Shown here piece by piece: positions 24,356 through 32,187 of a stretch of DNA of 64,000 bases (position 1 is its first letter; each line of letters begins with the position of its first letter). The stretch is from NCBI RefSeq assembly GCF_041245805.1, contig NZ_CP162490.1:3821001-3885000 (forward strand). The letters are read 5' to 3'. The notes beneath the pieces are model-generated. The model made no database searches. It saw only the letters and a list, made by a program, of their open reading frames with translations, and was not told the origin of the DNA. A program made the translations under genes and the position numbers. The stretch is from Xanthomonas sp. DAR 34887. GTDB taxonomy: Bacteria; Pseudomonadota; Gammaproteobacteria; Xanthomonadales; Xanthomonadaceae.

Positions 24356-24817
24356 TCAGGCCCCATCGGGAATCTCGGCCTCGACCAGCTGCGCCAGCAG
24401 GCTCAGCGACTCCTGCCAGCCGAGGTGGCAGAACTCGACCGGGATCTGCGCGGGAATGCCTTCCTGGACGATGTCCAGCTCGGTGCCGCAGGCCACCGCG
24501 CGCAGCTTCACCGTCACCCTCATCTCGCCCGGCAAGTCCGGGTTGTCGAAGATATCGGTATGGCGGATCAGCTCGCCCGGCACCAGCTCCAGGTAGGTGC
24601 CGCCGAAGGACTGGCTGGAGCCGGTGCTCAGGTTGGTGAAGGACATCCGGTAGCTGCCACCCACGCGCGCATCCAGCGCGTGCACGGTGGCGACGAAGCC
24701 GTGCGGCGGCAGCCATTTGGCCAGCGCCGCCGGCTCCAGGAACGCGCGGTAGATGCGCTCGGCCGGCGCGCGCAGGACGCGGTGCAGGCGGACGGTACCG
24801 GGATTGCCGTTGCTCAT
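24356..24817 (-). CDS. SRPBCC/AHSA1-family protein
   Basis: A 153-residue protein of the START-like AHSA1 family. The N-terminal VRLHRVLRAPAERIYRAF, the core ALAKWLPPHGF and VGGSYRM, and the C-terminal GWQESLSLLAQLVE are characteristic. These proteins form a hydrophobic-pocket fold; some bind lipids or Hsp90, but bacterial functions are mostly unknown. The ATG at 24817 fits the conserved start and is preceded by GAGGAAACC. It lies 100 bases after acnD and 3 bases before the 2H phosphoesterase gene. Confidence 0.85.
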   Translation of the reverse strand: MSNGNPGTVRLHRVLRAPAERIYRAFLEPAALAKWLPPHGFVATVHALDARVGGSYRMSFTNLSTGSSQSFGGTYLELVPGELIRHTDIFDNPDLPGEMRVTVKLRAVACGTELDIVQEGIPAQIPVEFCHLGWQESLSLLAQLVEAEIPDGA

Positions 24818-24917
24818 GGTGGTTTCCTCATCGGTGATGGCGCACGCAGGATGGCACGCGCTCATGACACCGACGAATGGGGTGGACCGGTTTCGACACT
24901 GCACCCTCGTGCCCGGA

Positions 24918-27530
24918 TCAGGCGGCAGACGCCTCCAGGAAATCCTGCGCGAAGCGCTGCAGCACGCCGCCGGCCTCGTAGATCGCCAGTTCCTCGGCGG
25001 TGTCCAGGCGGCAGGTCACCGGCACGTCCACGCGGGTGCCGTCGGCGCGGGCCATGGAGAGCGTCAGCGTCGCGCCGGGGGTGCGCGCGCCGAGCACGTC
25101 GAACACTTCGCTGCCGTCGATGCCCAGGGTCTTGCGCGTGGTGCCGGCGCGGAATTCCAGCGGCAGCACGCCCATGCCGACCAGGTTGGTGCGGTGGATG
25201 CGCTCGAAGCCCTCGGCCACGATCGCCTCGACCCCGGCCAGGCGCACGCCCTTGGCCGCCCAGTCGCGCGAGGAACCCTGTCCGTAGTCGGCGCCGGCGA
25301 CGATCAGCAGCGGCTGCTTGCGCGCCATGTAGGTCTCGATCGCCTCCCACATGCGCACCACCTGCCCTTCCGGTTCCAGCCGGGTCAGCGAACCGCGCTG
25401 GACCTGGCCATCGACCACGGCCATTTCGTTGAGCAGTTGCGGATTGGCGAAGGTGGCGCGCTGCGCGGTCAGGTGATCGCCGCGATGGGTGGCATACGAG
25501 TTGAAGTCCTCTTCCGGCACGCCCATCCGCGCCAGGTATTCGCCGGCGGCGCTGTCGGCCAGGATCGCGTTGGACGGCGACAGGTGGTCGGTGGTGATGT
25601 TGTCGCCGAGCACCGCCAGCGCGCGCATGCCGCGCAACGTGCGTTCGCCGGCCAGCGCGCCTTCCCAGTACGGCGGGCGGCGGATATAGGTGCTCTGCGG
25701 ACGCCATGCGTACAGCGGCGCCACCTGCGCGGCAGCCAGCCCGCTGCGCGCGAACATCGGCTCGTAGACCTGGCGGAACTGCTCGGGCTTGACGCTGGCG
25801 GCGACGATCGCGTCAATCTCCGCGTCGCTGGGCCACAGGTCCTTCAGCGTCACCGGCTGGCCGTTCTTGTTCACGCCCAGCACGTCCTTCTCGATATCGA
25901 AACGGATGGTGCCGGCGATCGCGTACGCCACCACCAGCGGCGGCGAGGCCAGGAACGCCTGCTTGGCGTAGGGATGGATGCGCCCGTCGAAATTGCGGTT
26001 GCCCGACAGCACTGCGGTGGCGTACAGATCGCGCGCGATCACTTCCTGCTGGATCGCCGGATCCAACGCGCCGCTCATGCCGTTGCAGGTGGTGCAGGCG
26101 AAGCCGACGATGCCGAAGCCGAGCTGTTCCAGCTCCGGCAGCAACCCGGAGGCTTCCAGGTACAGCTGCACCGCCTTGGAGCCCGGCGCCAGCGAGGTCT
26201 TGACCCAGGGCTTGCGCAGCAGCCCGCGTGCGTTGGCGTTGCGCGCCAGCAACCCGGCCGCGATGACGTTGCGCGGATTGCTGGTGTTGGTGCAGCTGGT
26301 GATCGCGGCGATGATCACCGCGCCGTCCGGCATCAGGCCTTGCGCCTGTTCGGCCTTGCCGGACGCCAGCTTGGCCGCATCGGCGATGCCGCGCGCGGCC
26401 AGGTCGCTGGTGGCCACGCGCTTGTGCGGATTGGACGGGCCGGCCATGGTGCGGGTCACGCTGGACAGGTCGAACTGCAGCACGCGTTCGTACTGCGCCG
26501 CGGCCAGGTCGTCGGCCCACAGTCCCGCGACCTTGGCATAGGTTTCCACCAGCGCGACCTGGGTGTCGTCGCGGCCGGTCAGGCGCAGGTAGTCGATGGT
26601 CTGCCGGTCGATCGCGAACATCGCCGCGGTGGCGCCGAACTCCGGGGTCATGTTGGAGATGGTGGCGCGATCGCCCAGGGTCAGCGCGGCGGCGCCTTCG
26701 CCGTGGAATTCCAGGTAGGCGCCGACCACTTTTTGCGCGCGCAGGAATTCGGTCAGCGCCAGCACCAGGTCGGTGGCGGTGATGCCCGGCTGCGGCCGCC
26801 CGCGCAAGGCCACGCCGACGATGTCCGGCAGGCGCATCCACGACGCGCGCCCCAGCATCACGCTCTCCGCTTCCAGCCCGCCGACGCCGATCGCCAGCAC
26901 GCCCAGCGCATCCACGTGCGGGGTATGGCTGTCGGTGCCCACGCAGGTGTCCGGGAACGCCACGCCATCGCGCACCTGCACCACCGGCGACATCTTCTCC
27001 AGATTGATCTGGTGCATGATCCCGTTGCCCGGCGGAATCACATCGACGTTCTCGAACGCGCGCTTGGTCCAGTCGATGAAGTGGAAGCGGTCGGCGTTGC
27101 GGCGGTCTTCCACCGCACGGTTCTTGGCGAACGCGGCCTTGTCGAAGCCGCCGAATTCCACTGCCAGCGAGTGGTCCACGATCAACTGCGTCGGCACCAC
27201 CGGATTGACCTGCGCCGGGTCCCCGCCGCGCTCGGCGATCGCGTCGCGCAGCCCGGCCAGATCCACCAGCGCGGTCTGGCCGAGGATGTCGTGGCACACC
27301 ACGCGCGCCGGGAACCACGGGAAATCCAGATCACGGCGGCGTTCGATCAGCTGCAGCAGCGAGGCATCCAGCGTGGCCGGATCGCAGCGCCGCACCAGGT
27401 TCTCGGCGAACACGCGCGAGGTGTACGGCAGCGCGGCATAGGCGCCGGGCCGAAGCGCATCGACCGCGGCGCGCGCGTCGAAGTAATCCAGCGGCGTGCC
27501 GGGCAGGGATTTGCGGTAGTGGCTGTTCAT
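24918..27530 (-). CDS. acnD: AcnD, Fe/S-dependent 2-methylcitrate dehydratase
   Basis: An 870-residue aconitase-family enzyme. The [4Fe-4S] ligands are seen as ITSCTNTS and GFACTTCNG. The swivel domain is at the C-terminus (GDNITTDHLSP, GADYGQGSSRDWAAKG). The N-terminal SLPGTPLDYFDARAAV and the divergence from AcnA mark the AcnD clade, which dehydrates 2-methylcitrate and requires PrpF for full function. No prpD is present, so the cycle here is the AcnD/PrpF type. The ATG at 27530 precedes the conserved MNSHYRK start. It follows a hairpin-rich repeat block of about 400 bases after prpC. Confidence 0.95.
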   Translation of the reverse strand: MNSHYRKSLPGTPLDYFDARAAVDALRPGAYAALPYTSRVFAENLVRRCDPATLDASLLQLIERRRDLDFPWFPARVVCHDILGQTALVDLAGLRDAIAERGGDPAQVNPVVPTQLIVDHSLAVEFGGFDKAAFAKNRAVEDRRNADRFHFIDWTKRAFENVDVIPPGNGIMHQINLEKMSPVVQVRDGVAFPDTCVGTDSHTPHVDALGVLAIGVGGLEAESVMLGRASWMRLPDIVGVALRGRPQPGITATDLVLALTEFLRAQKVVGAYLEFHGEGAAALTLGDRATISNMTPEFGATAAMFAIDRQTIDYLRLTGRDDTQVALVETYAKVAGLWADDLAAAQYERVLQFDLSSVTRTMAGPSNPHKRVATSDLAARGIADAAKLASGKAEQAQGLMPDGAVIIAAITSCTNTSNPRNVIAAGLLARNANARGLLRKPWVKTSLAPGSKAVQLYLEASGLLPELEQLGFGIVGFACTTCNGMSGALDPAIQQEVIARDLYATAVLSGNRNFDGRIHPYAKQAFLASPPLVVAYAIAGTIRFDIEKDVLGVNKNGQPVTLKDLWPSDAEIDAIVAASVKPEQFRQVYEPMFARSGLAAAQVAPLYAWRPQSTYIRRPPYWEGALAGERTLRGMRALAVLGDNITTDHLSPSNAILADSAAGEYLARMGVPEEDFNSYATHRGDHLTAQRATFANPQLLNEMAVVDGQVQRGSLTRLEPEGQVVRMWEAIETYMARKQPLLIVAGADYGQGSSRDWAAKGVRLAGVEAIVAEGFERIHRTNLVGMGVLPLEFRAGTTRKTLGIDGSEVFDVLGARTPGATLTLSMARADGTRVDVPVTCRLDTAEELAIYEAGGVLQRFAQDFLEASAA

Positions 27531-27574
27531 GGCTGGCTACAGGTTGAGAAAAGCAAAAAAGCAAAACGAAGACG

Positions 27575-27967
27575 GAATTTCCTTCTCCCACCGGGAGAAG
27601 GTGCCCCGAAGGGGCGGATGAGGGTACGGGCGAAGCCTAGTGCAAATGAGTCCCACATGAGGCGGATGAGGGTCCGGGCAAAGCCTCGTGCGCCATACTC
27701 CGCGAGACGCTTTCGCGCCTTACCCTCACCCCAACCCCTCTCCCGGTGGGGAGAGGGGCTACGGCTGTTCCCCTTCTCCCTGCGGGACCATGGCCCCCTT
27801 TTCGGGGGAAGGTGCCCCGAAGGGCGGATGAGGGTGCGGGCGAAGCGTCGTGCAAATCGAGTTCCCACATGAGACGGATGAGATACGAACGAAGCCCACT
27901 GCACTCAAACATCTCGAGGCTGCGCCCGTACCCTCACCCCCGGCCCCTCTCCCGATGGGAGAGGGGG
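27575..27967. repeat. Cluster of hairpin-rich repeats between prpC and acnD
   Basis: At least three partial or full copies of the CCCTCACCCC/GGGAGAGGGG element seen at 13136-13268. They include CTTCTCCCACCGGGAGAAG (27582-27600), CCTCTCCCGGTGGGGAGAGG (about 27737-27756), CCCCCTTTTCGGGGG (about 27790-27804) and CCTCTCCCGATGGGAGAGG (about 27946-27964). Copies are separated by short linkers with repeated CGGATGAGGGT and GGGCGAAGC motifs. The block fills nearly the whole prpC-acnD gap and would be transcribed as part of the prp mRNA. No gene was found in it. Confidence 0.8.
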
Positions 27968-27971
27968 AGTA

Positions 27972-29138
27972 TCACTCCCGCCGGTCGATCGGCACGAACG
28001 TCTGATCCTCCGGCCCGGTGTAGTTCGCGCTGGGGCGGATGATCTTGCCGTCGATGCGCTGCTCGATGATGTGCGCGCTCCAGCCGGCGGTGCGCGCGAT
28101 CACGAACAGCGGCGTGAACATCGCCGTCGGCACGCCCATCATGTGGTAGCTGACCGCGCTGAACCAATCCAGGTTCGGGAACATCTTCTTGATCTCCCAC
28201 ATCACCGATTCCAGGCGTTCGGCGATGTCGTACATCTTGCGGCTGCCCTGTGCGTCGGACAGCTCGCGCGCCACGTCCTTGATCACCTGGTTGCGCGGAT
28301 CGGACACCGTATACACCGGATGGCCGAAGCCGATGATCACTTCCTTGCGCTCCACCCGCGCGCGGATGTCCGCTTCCGCCTCGTCGGGCGTGTCGTAGCG
28401 CTTCTGCACCTCGAACGCGACCTCGTTGGCGCCGCCGTGCTTGGGCCCGCGCAACGCGCCGATGCCGCCGGCGATGGCGCTGTACATGTCGCTGCCGGTG
28501 CCGGCGATGACCCGGCAGGCGAAGGTGGACGCATTGAACTCGTGCTCGGCGTACAGGATCAGGCTGGTGTGCATCGCCTGCACCCACTCCTCGTGTGGCT
28601 TTAACCCATGCAACAGATGCAGGAAATGGCCGCCGATCGAATCGTCGTCGGTCTCCACCTCGATGCGCCGGCCGTTGTGGCTGTAGTGGTACCAGTACAG
28701 CAGCATCGAACCGAGCGACGCCATCAGCTTGTCGGCGATGTCGCGCGCGCCGGGATGGTTGTGGTCGTCCTTCTCCGGCTGCACGCAGCCCAGCACCGAC
28801 ACGCCGGTGCGCATCACGTCCATCGGATGCGCCGACGGCGGCAGCTGCTCCAGTGCCGCTTTCACCGCCGCCGGCACCCCGCGCAGCGAGCGCAGCTTGG
28901 CCTTGTAGCCGCGCAGCTCGCTGTTGCTGGGCAGCTTGCCGTGCACCAGCAGGTAGGCGATCTCCTCGAACTGGCTGCTGCGCGCCAGATCCAGGATGTC
29001 GTAGCCGCGGTAGTGCAGATCGTTGCCGCTGCGGCCCACCGTGCACAGCGCGGTGTTGCCGGCGGCGGTACCGGACAGGGCCACGGATTTCTTCGGCTTG
29101 AAGGCCGGAGCGGCCTGGCTGGCGTTGGTGTCGTTCAT
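27972..29138 (-). CDS. prpC: PrpC, 2-methylcitrate synthase
   Basis: A 388-residue citrate-synthase-family enzyme that condenses propionyl-CoA with oxaloacetate. The catalytic triad is visible as His234 (GPKHGGAN), His273 (GFGHPVY) and Asp324 (FPNLDWFSA); the oxaloacetate-binding His199 lies in YAEHEFNAS. The length and the GAxxGNTALCTVG start fit the 2-methylcitrate synthase branch. The ATG at 29138 is preceded by GGGAGAACACGC. It stands between a DUF1003 gene (42-base gap) and the repeat block before acnD, in the order prpB-DUF1003-prpC-acnD. Confidence 0.95.
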   Translation of the reverse strand: MNDTNASQAAPAFKPKKSVALSGTAAGNTALCTVGRSGNDLHYRGYDILDLARSSQFEEIAYLLVHGKLPSNSELRGYKAKLRSLRGVPAAVKAALEQLPPSAHPMDVMRTGVSVLGCVQPEKDDHNHPGARDIADKLMASLGSMLLYWYHYSHNGRRIEVETDDDSIGGHFLHLLHGLKPHEEWVQAMHTSLILYAEHEFNASTFACRVIAGTGSDMYSAIAGGIGALRGPKHGGANEVAFEVQKRYDTPDEAEADIRARVERKEVIIGFGHPVYTVSDPRNQVIKDVARELSDAQGSRKMYDIAERLESVMWEIKKMFPNLDWFSAVSYHMMGVPTAMFTPLFVIARTAGWSAHIIEQRIDGKIIRPSANYTGPEDQTFVPIDRRE

Positions 29139-29179
29139 GCGTGTTCTCCCGGGTATTGCGGTCGTGTCATCGAGGCGGA

Positions 29180-29782
29180 TCAGCGCGCGGGCGCATCCGG
29201 CGGCAGGCCGCCGGCGCGCTCGAGCAATTGCTGCAACATGGCGATCTGGCGGTTCTGCTGCTCGACCAGCGTCGCCCAGTCCTGCTCGCGCAGCTGGTTG
29301 AGCTTCTCGTGCACCTGCAGGATCTCCAGCTCGGATTTGATGTTCACTTCGTAATCGTTCTGCGCGCGCAGGCGGTCCACTGCGGCCTGGCGGTTCTGGC
29401 TCATCATGATCACCGGCGCCTGGATCGCGGCCAGGCACGACAGGCACAGGTTGAGCAGGATGTACGGATACGGATCGAAGCCGCCGTGCAGCAGCACGCT
29501 GTTGAGCACGATCCACGCCAGCAGCACCAGCGCGAAACCGATGATGAAACTCCAGCTGCCGCCGATCTCGGCGACGCGGTCGGCGATGCGCTCGCCGAGC
29601 GTGCGGTCGTGATCGGCCTGCTTGACGATGTCGCGCGCCACATGGCGCTTGGCGATGAAACGCTCCACCACCTCGCGCTCGGCGTCGGGCAGCTTTTCCA
29701 ACTCGGTCTGCAGCAGCTGCCGCGCGGTCTGGCGGCGGTCGATGCGGCCGCGTGGCGGCGTGGTGCCGGCTTGGGTGTTCAT
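29180..29782 (-). CDS. DUF1003 membrane protein
   Basis: A 200-residue inner-membrane protein. A charged N-terminal cytoplasmic region is followed by two transmembrane helices (about 77-97 and 106-127) separated by HGGFDPYPY, then by SQNRQAAVDRLRAQNDYEVN and a coiled-coil tail. The LNLxLSxxAAIQAPVIMMSQNRQ segment is the hallmark of DUF1003. The biochemical role of the family is unknown to me. It lies between prpB (31-base gap) and prpC within the same operon, so it is probably expressed with propionate catabolism, perhaps by chance insertion. The ATG at 29782 was chosen over a far-upstream Met without conserved sequence. Confidence 0.88.
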   Translation of the reverse strand: MNTQAGTTPPRGRIDRRQTARQLLQTELEKLPDAEREVVERFIAKRHVARDIVKQADHDRTLGERIADRVAEIGGSWSFIIGFALVLLAWIVLNSVLLHGGFDPYPYILLNLCLSCLAAIQAPVIMMSQNRQAAVDRLRAQNDYEVNIKSELEILQVHEKLNQLREQDWATLVEQQNRQIAMLQQLLERAGGLPPDAPAR

Positions 29783-29813
29783 GGACGTGCTCGGGCGAGG
29801 GAACCGGCGTGGA

Positions 29814-30701
29814 TCATGCGCCCTTGCCGGCGAACAAGGCATCCAGGCGCTGCTCGAAGGCGTGGTAGCCGATGCGTTCGTACAGCTCCTCGCGGGTCTG
29901 CATGGTGCCCACCACGTTCTGCTGATGGCCGTCGCGGCGGATCGCCGTGTACACCGCCTCGGCGGCCTTGTTGGCGGCGCGGAACGCCGACAGCGGGAAC
30001 AGCTGGATCGCCACCCCGGCCTGGGCCAGTTCGTCGCGGGTGAACAGCGGGGTCTTGCCGAATTCGGTGATGTTGGCCAGCACCGGCACCTTCACCGCGT
30101 CGACGAAACGGCGGTAGGTGTCCAGGTCGTAGGCGGCCTCGGCGAAGATGCCGTCGGCGCCGGCTTCGACGCAGGCGATGGCGCGCTCGATCGCCGCGTC
30201 CACCCCATCCACCTGGATCGCGTCGGTGCGCGCGATCAGGAAGAAATCGGCATCGGTCTTGGCATCGGCCGCGGCCTTGACCCGGTCGGCCATCTCGCCC
30301 TGGCTCACGATCTCCTTGCCGGGCCGGTGGCCGCAGCGCTTGGCGCCGACCTGGTCCTCGATATGGCAGGCGGCCGCGCCGGCCTTGATCAGCGCCTTGA
30401 TGGTGCGCTCGATGTTGAACGCGCTCGGGCCGAAGCCGGTGTCGATGTCCACCAGCAACGGCAGGTCGCAGACATCGGTGATGCGGCGCACGTCGATCAA
30501 CACGTCGTCGAGGGTGTTGATGCCCAGGTCCGGCAGGCCCAGCGAGCCGGCGGCGACGCCGCCGCCGGACAGGTAGATGGCCTTGTAGCCGGCGCGTTGC
30601 GCCAGCAGCGCGTGGTTGGCGTTGATCGCGCCGATCACCTGCAGCGGCGATTCGGCGGCCAGCGCGGCGCGGAAACGGGCACCGGCGGAAACATGCGACA
30701 T
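29814..30701 (-). CDS. prpB: PrpB, 2-methylisocitrate lyase
   Basis: A 295-residue ICL/PEPM-family lyase. The active-site motif is KRCGH with Cys123. Metal- and substrate-binding motifs DIDTGFG (84-90) and CHIEDQ (112-117) are intact, as is LFPLSAFRAANKAA near the C-terminus. It cleaves 2-methylisocitrate to pyruvate and succinate, the last step of the methylcitrate cycle. AGGAG with good spacing precedes the ATG at 30701. It is the first gene of the prp operon and faces the helix-turn-helix/citrate-synthase gene across a 113-base region that contains a perfect palindrome. Confidence 0.95.
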   Translation of the reverse strand: MSHVSAGARFRAALAAESPLQVIGAINANHALLAQRAGYKAIYLSGGGVAAGSLGLPDLGINTLDDVLIDVRRITDVCDLPLLVDIDTGFGPSAFNIERTIKALIKAGAAACHIEDQVGAKRCGHRPGKEIVSQGEMADRVKAAADAKTDADFFLIARTDAIQVDGVDAAIERAIACVEAGADGIFAEAAYDLDTYRRFVDAVKVPVLANITEFGKTPLFTRDELAQAGVAIQLFPLSAFRAANKAAEAVYTAIRRDGHQQNVVGTMQTREELYERIGYHAFEQRLDALFAGKGA

Positions 30702-30786
30702 GGCGAACTCCTGAGCGAGGGCGGCGGCCCGCACGGCCGTTCCGCGATGGGCGCCAATCTGGCACCATCGCTGCAGCCGATCAATC

Positions 30787-30803
30787 TTGATTCAATGAAT
30801 CAA
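30787..30803. promoter_or_regulatory. Perfect dyad between prpB and the HTH-citrate synthase gene
   Basis: TTGATTCAATGAATCAA is an 8-base inverted repeat around one central base. It lies 11 bases before the ATG at 30815 and 86 bases before the prpB ATG on the other strand, in the only AT-rich part of the divergent region. A related half-site (TCAATCTTGA) adjoins it on the left (30781-30790). Location and symmetry fit an operator that controls both genes. Which protein binds is inferred. Confidence 0.7.
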
Positions 30804-30814
30804 CCTATCAGCGA

Positions 30815-32056
30815 ATGCCGATGCCTCCCGCCGCCGACCGCAACCTGATCTCCGCCGCCGAGGCCTGCGCCCTGCTCGGCATCAGCAGCGCCACGCTCTA
30901 TGCCTACGTGAGCCGCGGCCTGCTCAGCTCCCGCGCCGGCGCCGACCACCGCAGCCGCGCCTATTTGCGCGCGGAAGTGGAGCGGCTGGCGCAACGCAAG
31001 CGCGCCGGCCGCGGTGCCGCGCGTGGCGCCGCGCAGAGCCTGGACCGCGGGCTGCCGGTCCTGGAGACGCACATCTCGCTGATCCGGCCCGACGGCCCCT
31101 ACTACCGCGGGCGCTCGGCGGTCGCCGCCGTGCGCGAAGGCGCCGGCCTGGAGGACATCGCGCGGCTGCTGTGGGACTGCGCGGACGAGGACCCGTTCGC
31201 CAGCCCGCCCCTGCCCCCCTGGCCCCCGCGCGTGGCGCCGCTGGCCGGCGACGCCACGCTGCCGCCGCTGGAGCGCGCCATGGCCTGCATTCCGCTGCTG
31301 GCCTTGGAGCTGCGCCAACCGCTCAATGCCGCGCCCACGGTGCGCCGCGAGATCGCCGCCAACTTGCTGCGGCAGAACGCTGCGCTGCTGGTCGGCACCC
31401 AGCCGGACACCCGGCCGGTGCACCGCCTGATCGCCGACCGCTGGCGCCCGGGCGATGCCGACTTCGCCGAACTGGTGCGCGCCACCCTGGTGCTGTGCGC
31501 CGATCACGAACTCAACGTCTCCGCCTTCGCCGCACGCGTGGTCGCCTCCACCGGCGCGCCGCTGCACGCCACCGTCAGCGCCGGCCTGGCCGCGCTGTCC
31601 GGCCCGCGCCACGGCGGCGCCACCGCCCGCGCCCACGCCCTGCTGCGCGACGCCCAGGACGCCGCCGATCCAGCCGCCTTCATCGCCGAACGCTGGCAGC
31701 GCGGCGACGACCTGCCCGGCTTCCACCACGCCCTCTATCCGAACGGCGACCCGCGCGCGGCGGAAGTGCTGCGCCTGCTGCGCGAGCGCTGCGGCCAGCA
31801 TCCGCAGATGCGGCATGTGGAAACGGTGCTGGCCGCCGCGCAGGACTGCAGCGGCCAGGCGCCCAACATCGACGGCATGCTCGCGGCGATCTGCCTCATC
31901 CACGACCTGCCCGCCGCCCACGCCCTGGTCCTGTTCGCCGCCGCACGGCTGTCCGGCTGGCTGGCGCATGCGCTGGAGCAGCAGGCGCTGGGCAAGCTGA
32001 TCCGCCCAAGGGCGCGCTATGCCGGGATGATGCCCGATGGCGCAGCGCCGGGCTGA
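30815..32056 (+). CDS. Helix-turn-helix/citrate-synthase fusion, putative prp regulator
   Basis: A 413-residue protein with two parts. Residues 10-60 form a MerR/excisionase-type winged helix-turn-helix (LISAAEACALLGISSATLYAYVSRGLL, then a basic wing and YLRAEVERL). Residues 80-403 are a citrate-synthase domain that keeps His231, His266 (GPRHGGAT), His305 (GFHHALY) and Asp353 (PNIDG), the counterparts of PrpC His199, His234, His273 and Asp324. So the domain may still bind or turn over oxaloacetate and acyl-CoA. It is divergent from prpB with a perfect dyad between them. No PrpR-type (sigma-54 or GntR) regulator lies near. A metabolite-sensing transcription factor for the methylcitrate operon is the best reading (inference); a simple second citrate synthase is the alternative. 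Confidence 0.82.
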   Translation: MPMPPAADRNLISAAEACALLGISSATLYAYVSRGLLSSRAGADHRSRAYLRAEVERLAQRKRAGRGAARGAAQSLDRGLPVLETHISLIRPDGPYYRGRSAVAAVREGAGLEDIARLLWDCADEDPFASPPLPPWPPRVAPLAGDATLPPLERAMACIPLLALELRQPLNAAPTVRREIAANLLRQNAALLVGTQPDTRPVHRLIADRWRPGDADFAELVRATLVLCADHELNVSAFAARVVASTGAPLHATVSAGLAALSGPRHGGATARAHALLRDAQDAADPAAFIAERWQRGDDLPGFHHALYPNGDPRAAEVLRLLRERCGQHPQMRHVETVLAAAQDCSGQAPNIDGMLAAICLIHDLPAAHALVLFAAARLSGWLAHALEQQALGKLIRPRARYAGMMPDGAAPG

Positions 32057-32187
32057 GCGCGGCGCCGTTCAATGCGCGGCGACCACCACGATCGTTCGCG
32101 CGCCTTGCACACCACTTGGCGGCACTGGTTGCACTAGCACGACGGACCAAAGCAACGCCGTGTGCGGCCCCCGTGCACGCCAACGTT

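Noticed and set aside
22700..25432. A plus-strand open frame spanning prpF, the 2H phosphoesterase, the SRPBCC gene and the acnD 3' end
   Set aside because: It crosses several unrelated, well-supported genes on the other strand and has Arg/Ala-rich shadow composition.
27575..27967. Possible CRISPR array
   Set aside because: The repeats are hairpin blocks of unequal length with partial copies and no regular unique spacers, and no cas genes are nearby.
32057..32187. Possible small gene between the HTH-citrate synthase and serine hydrolase genes
   Set aside because: Only about 130 bases between convergent 3' ends, with no protein-like frame.
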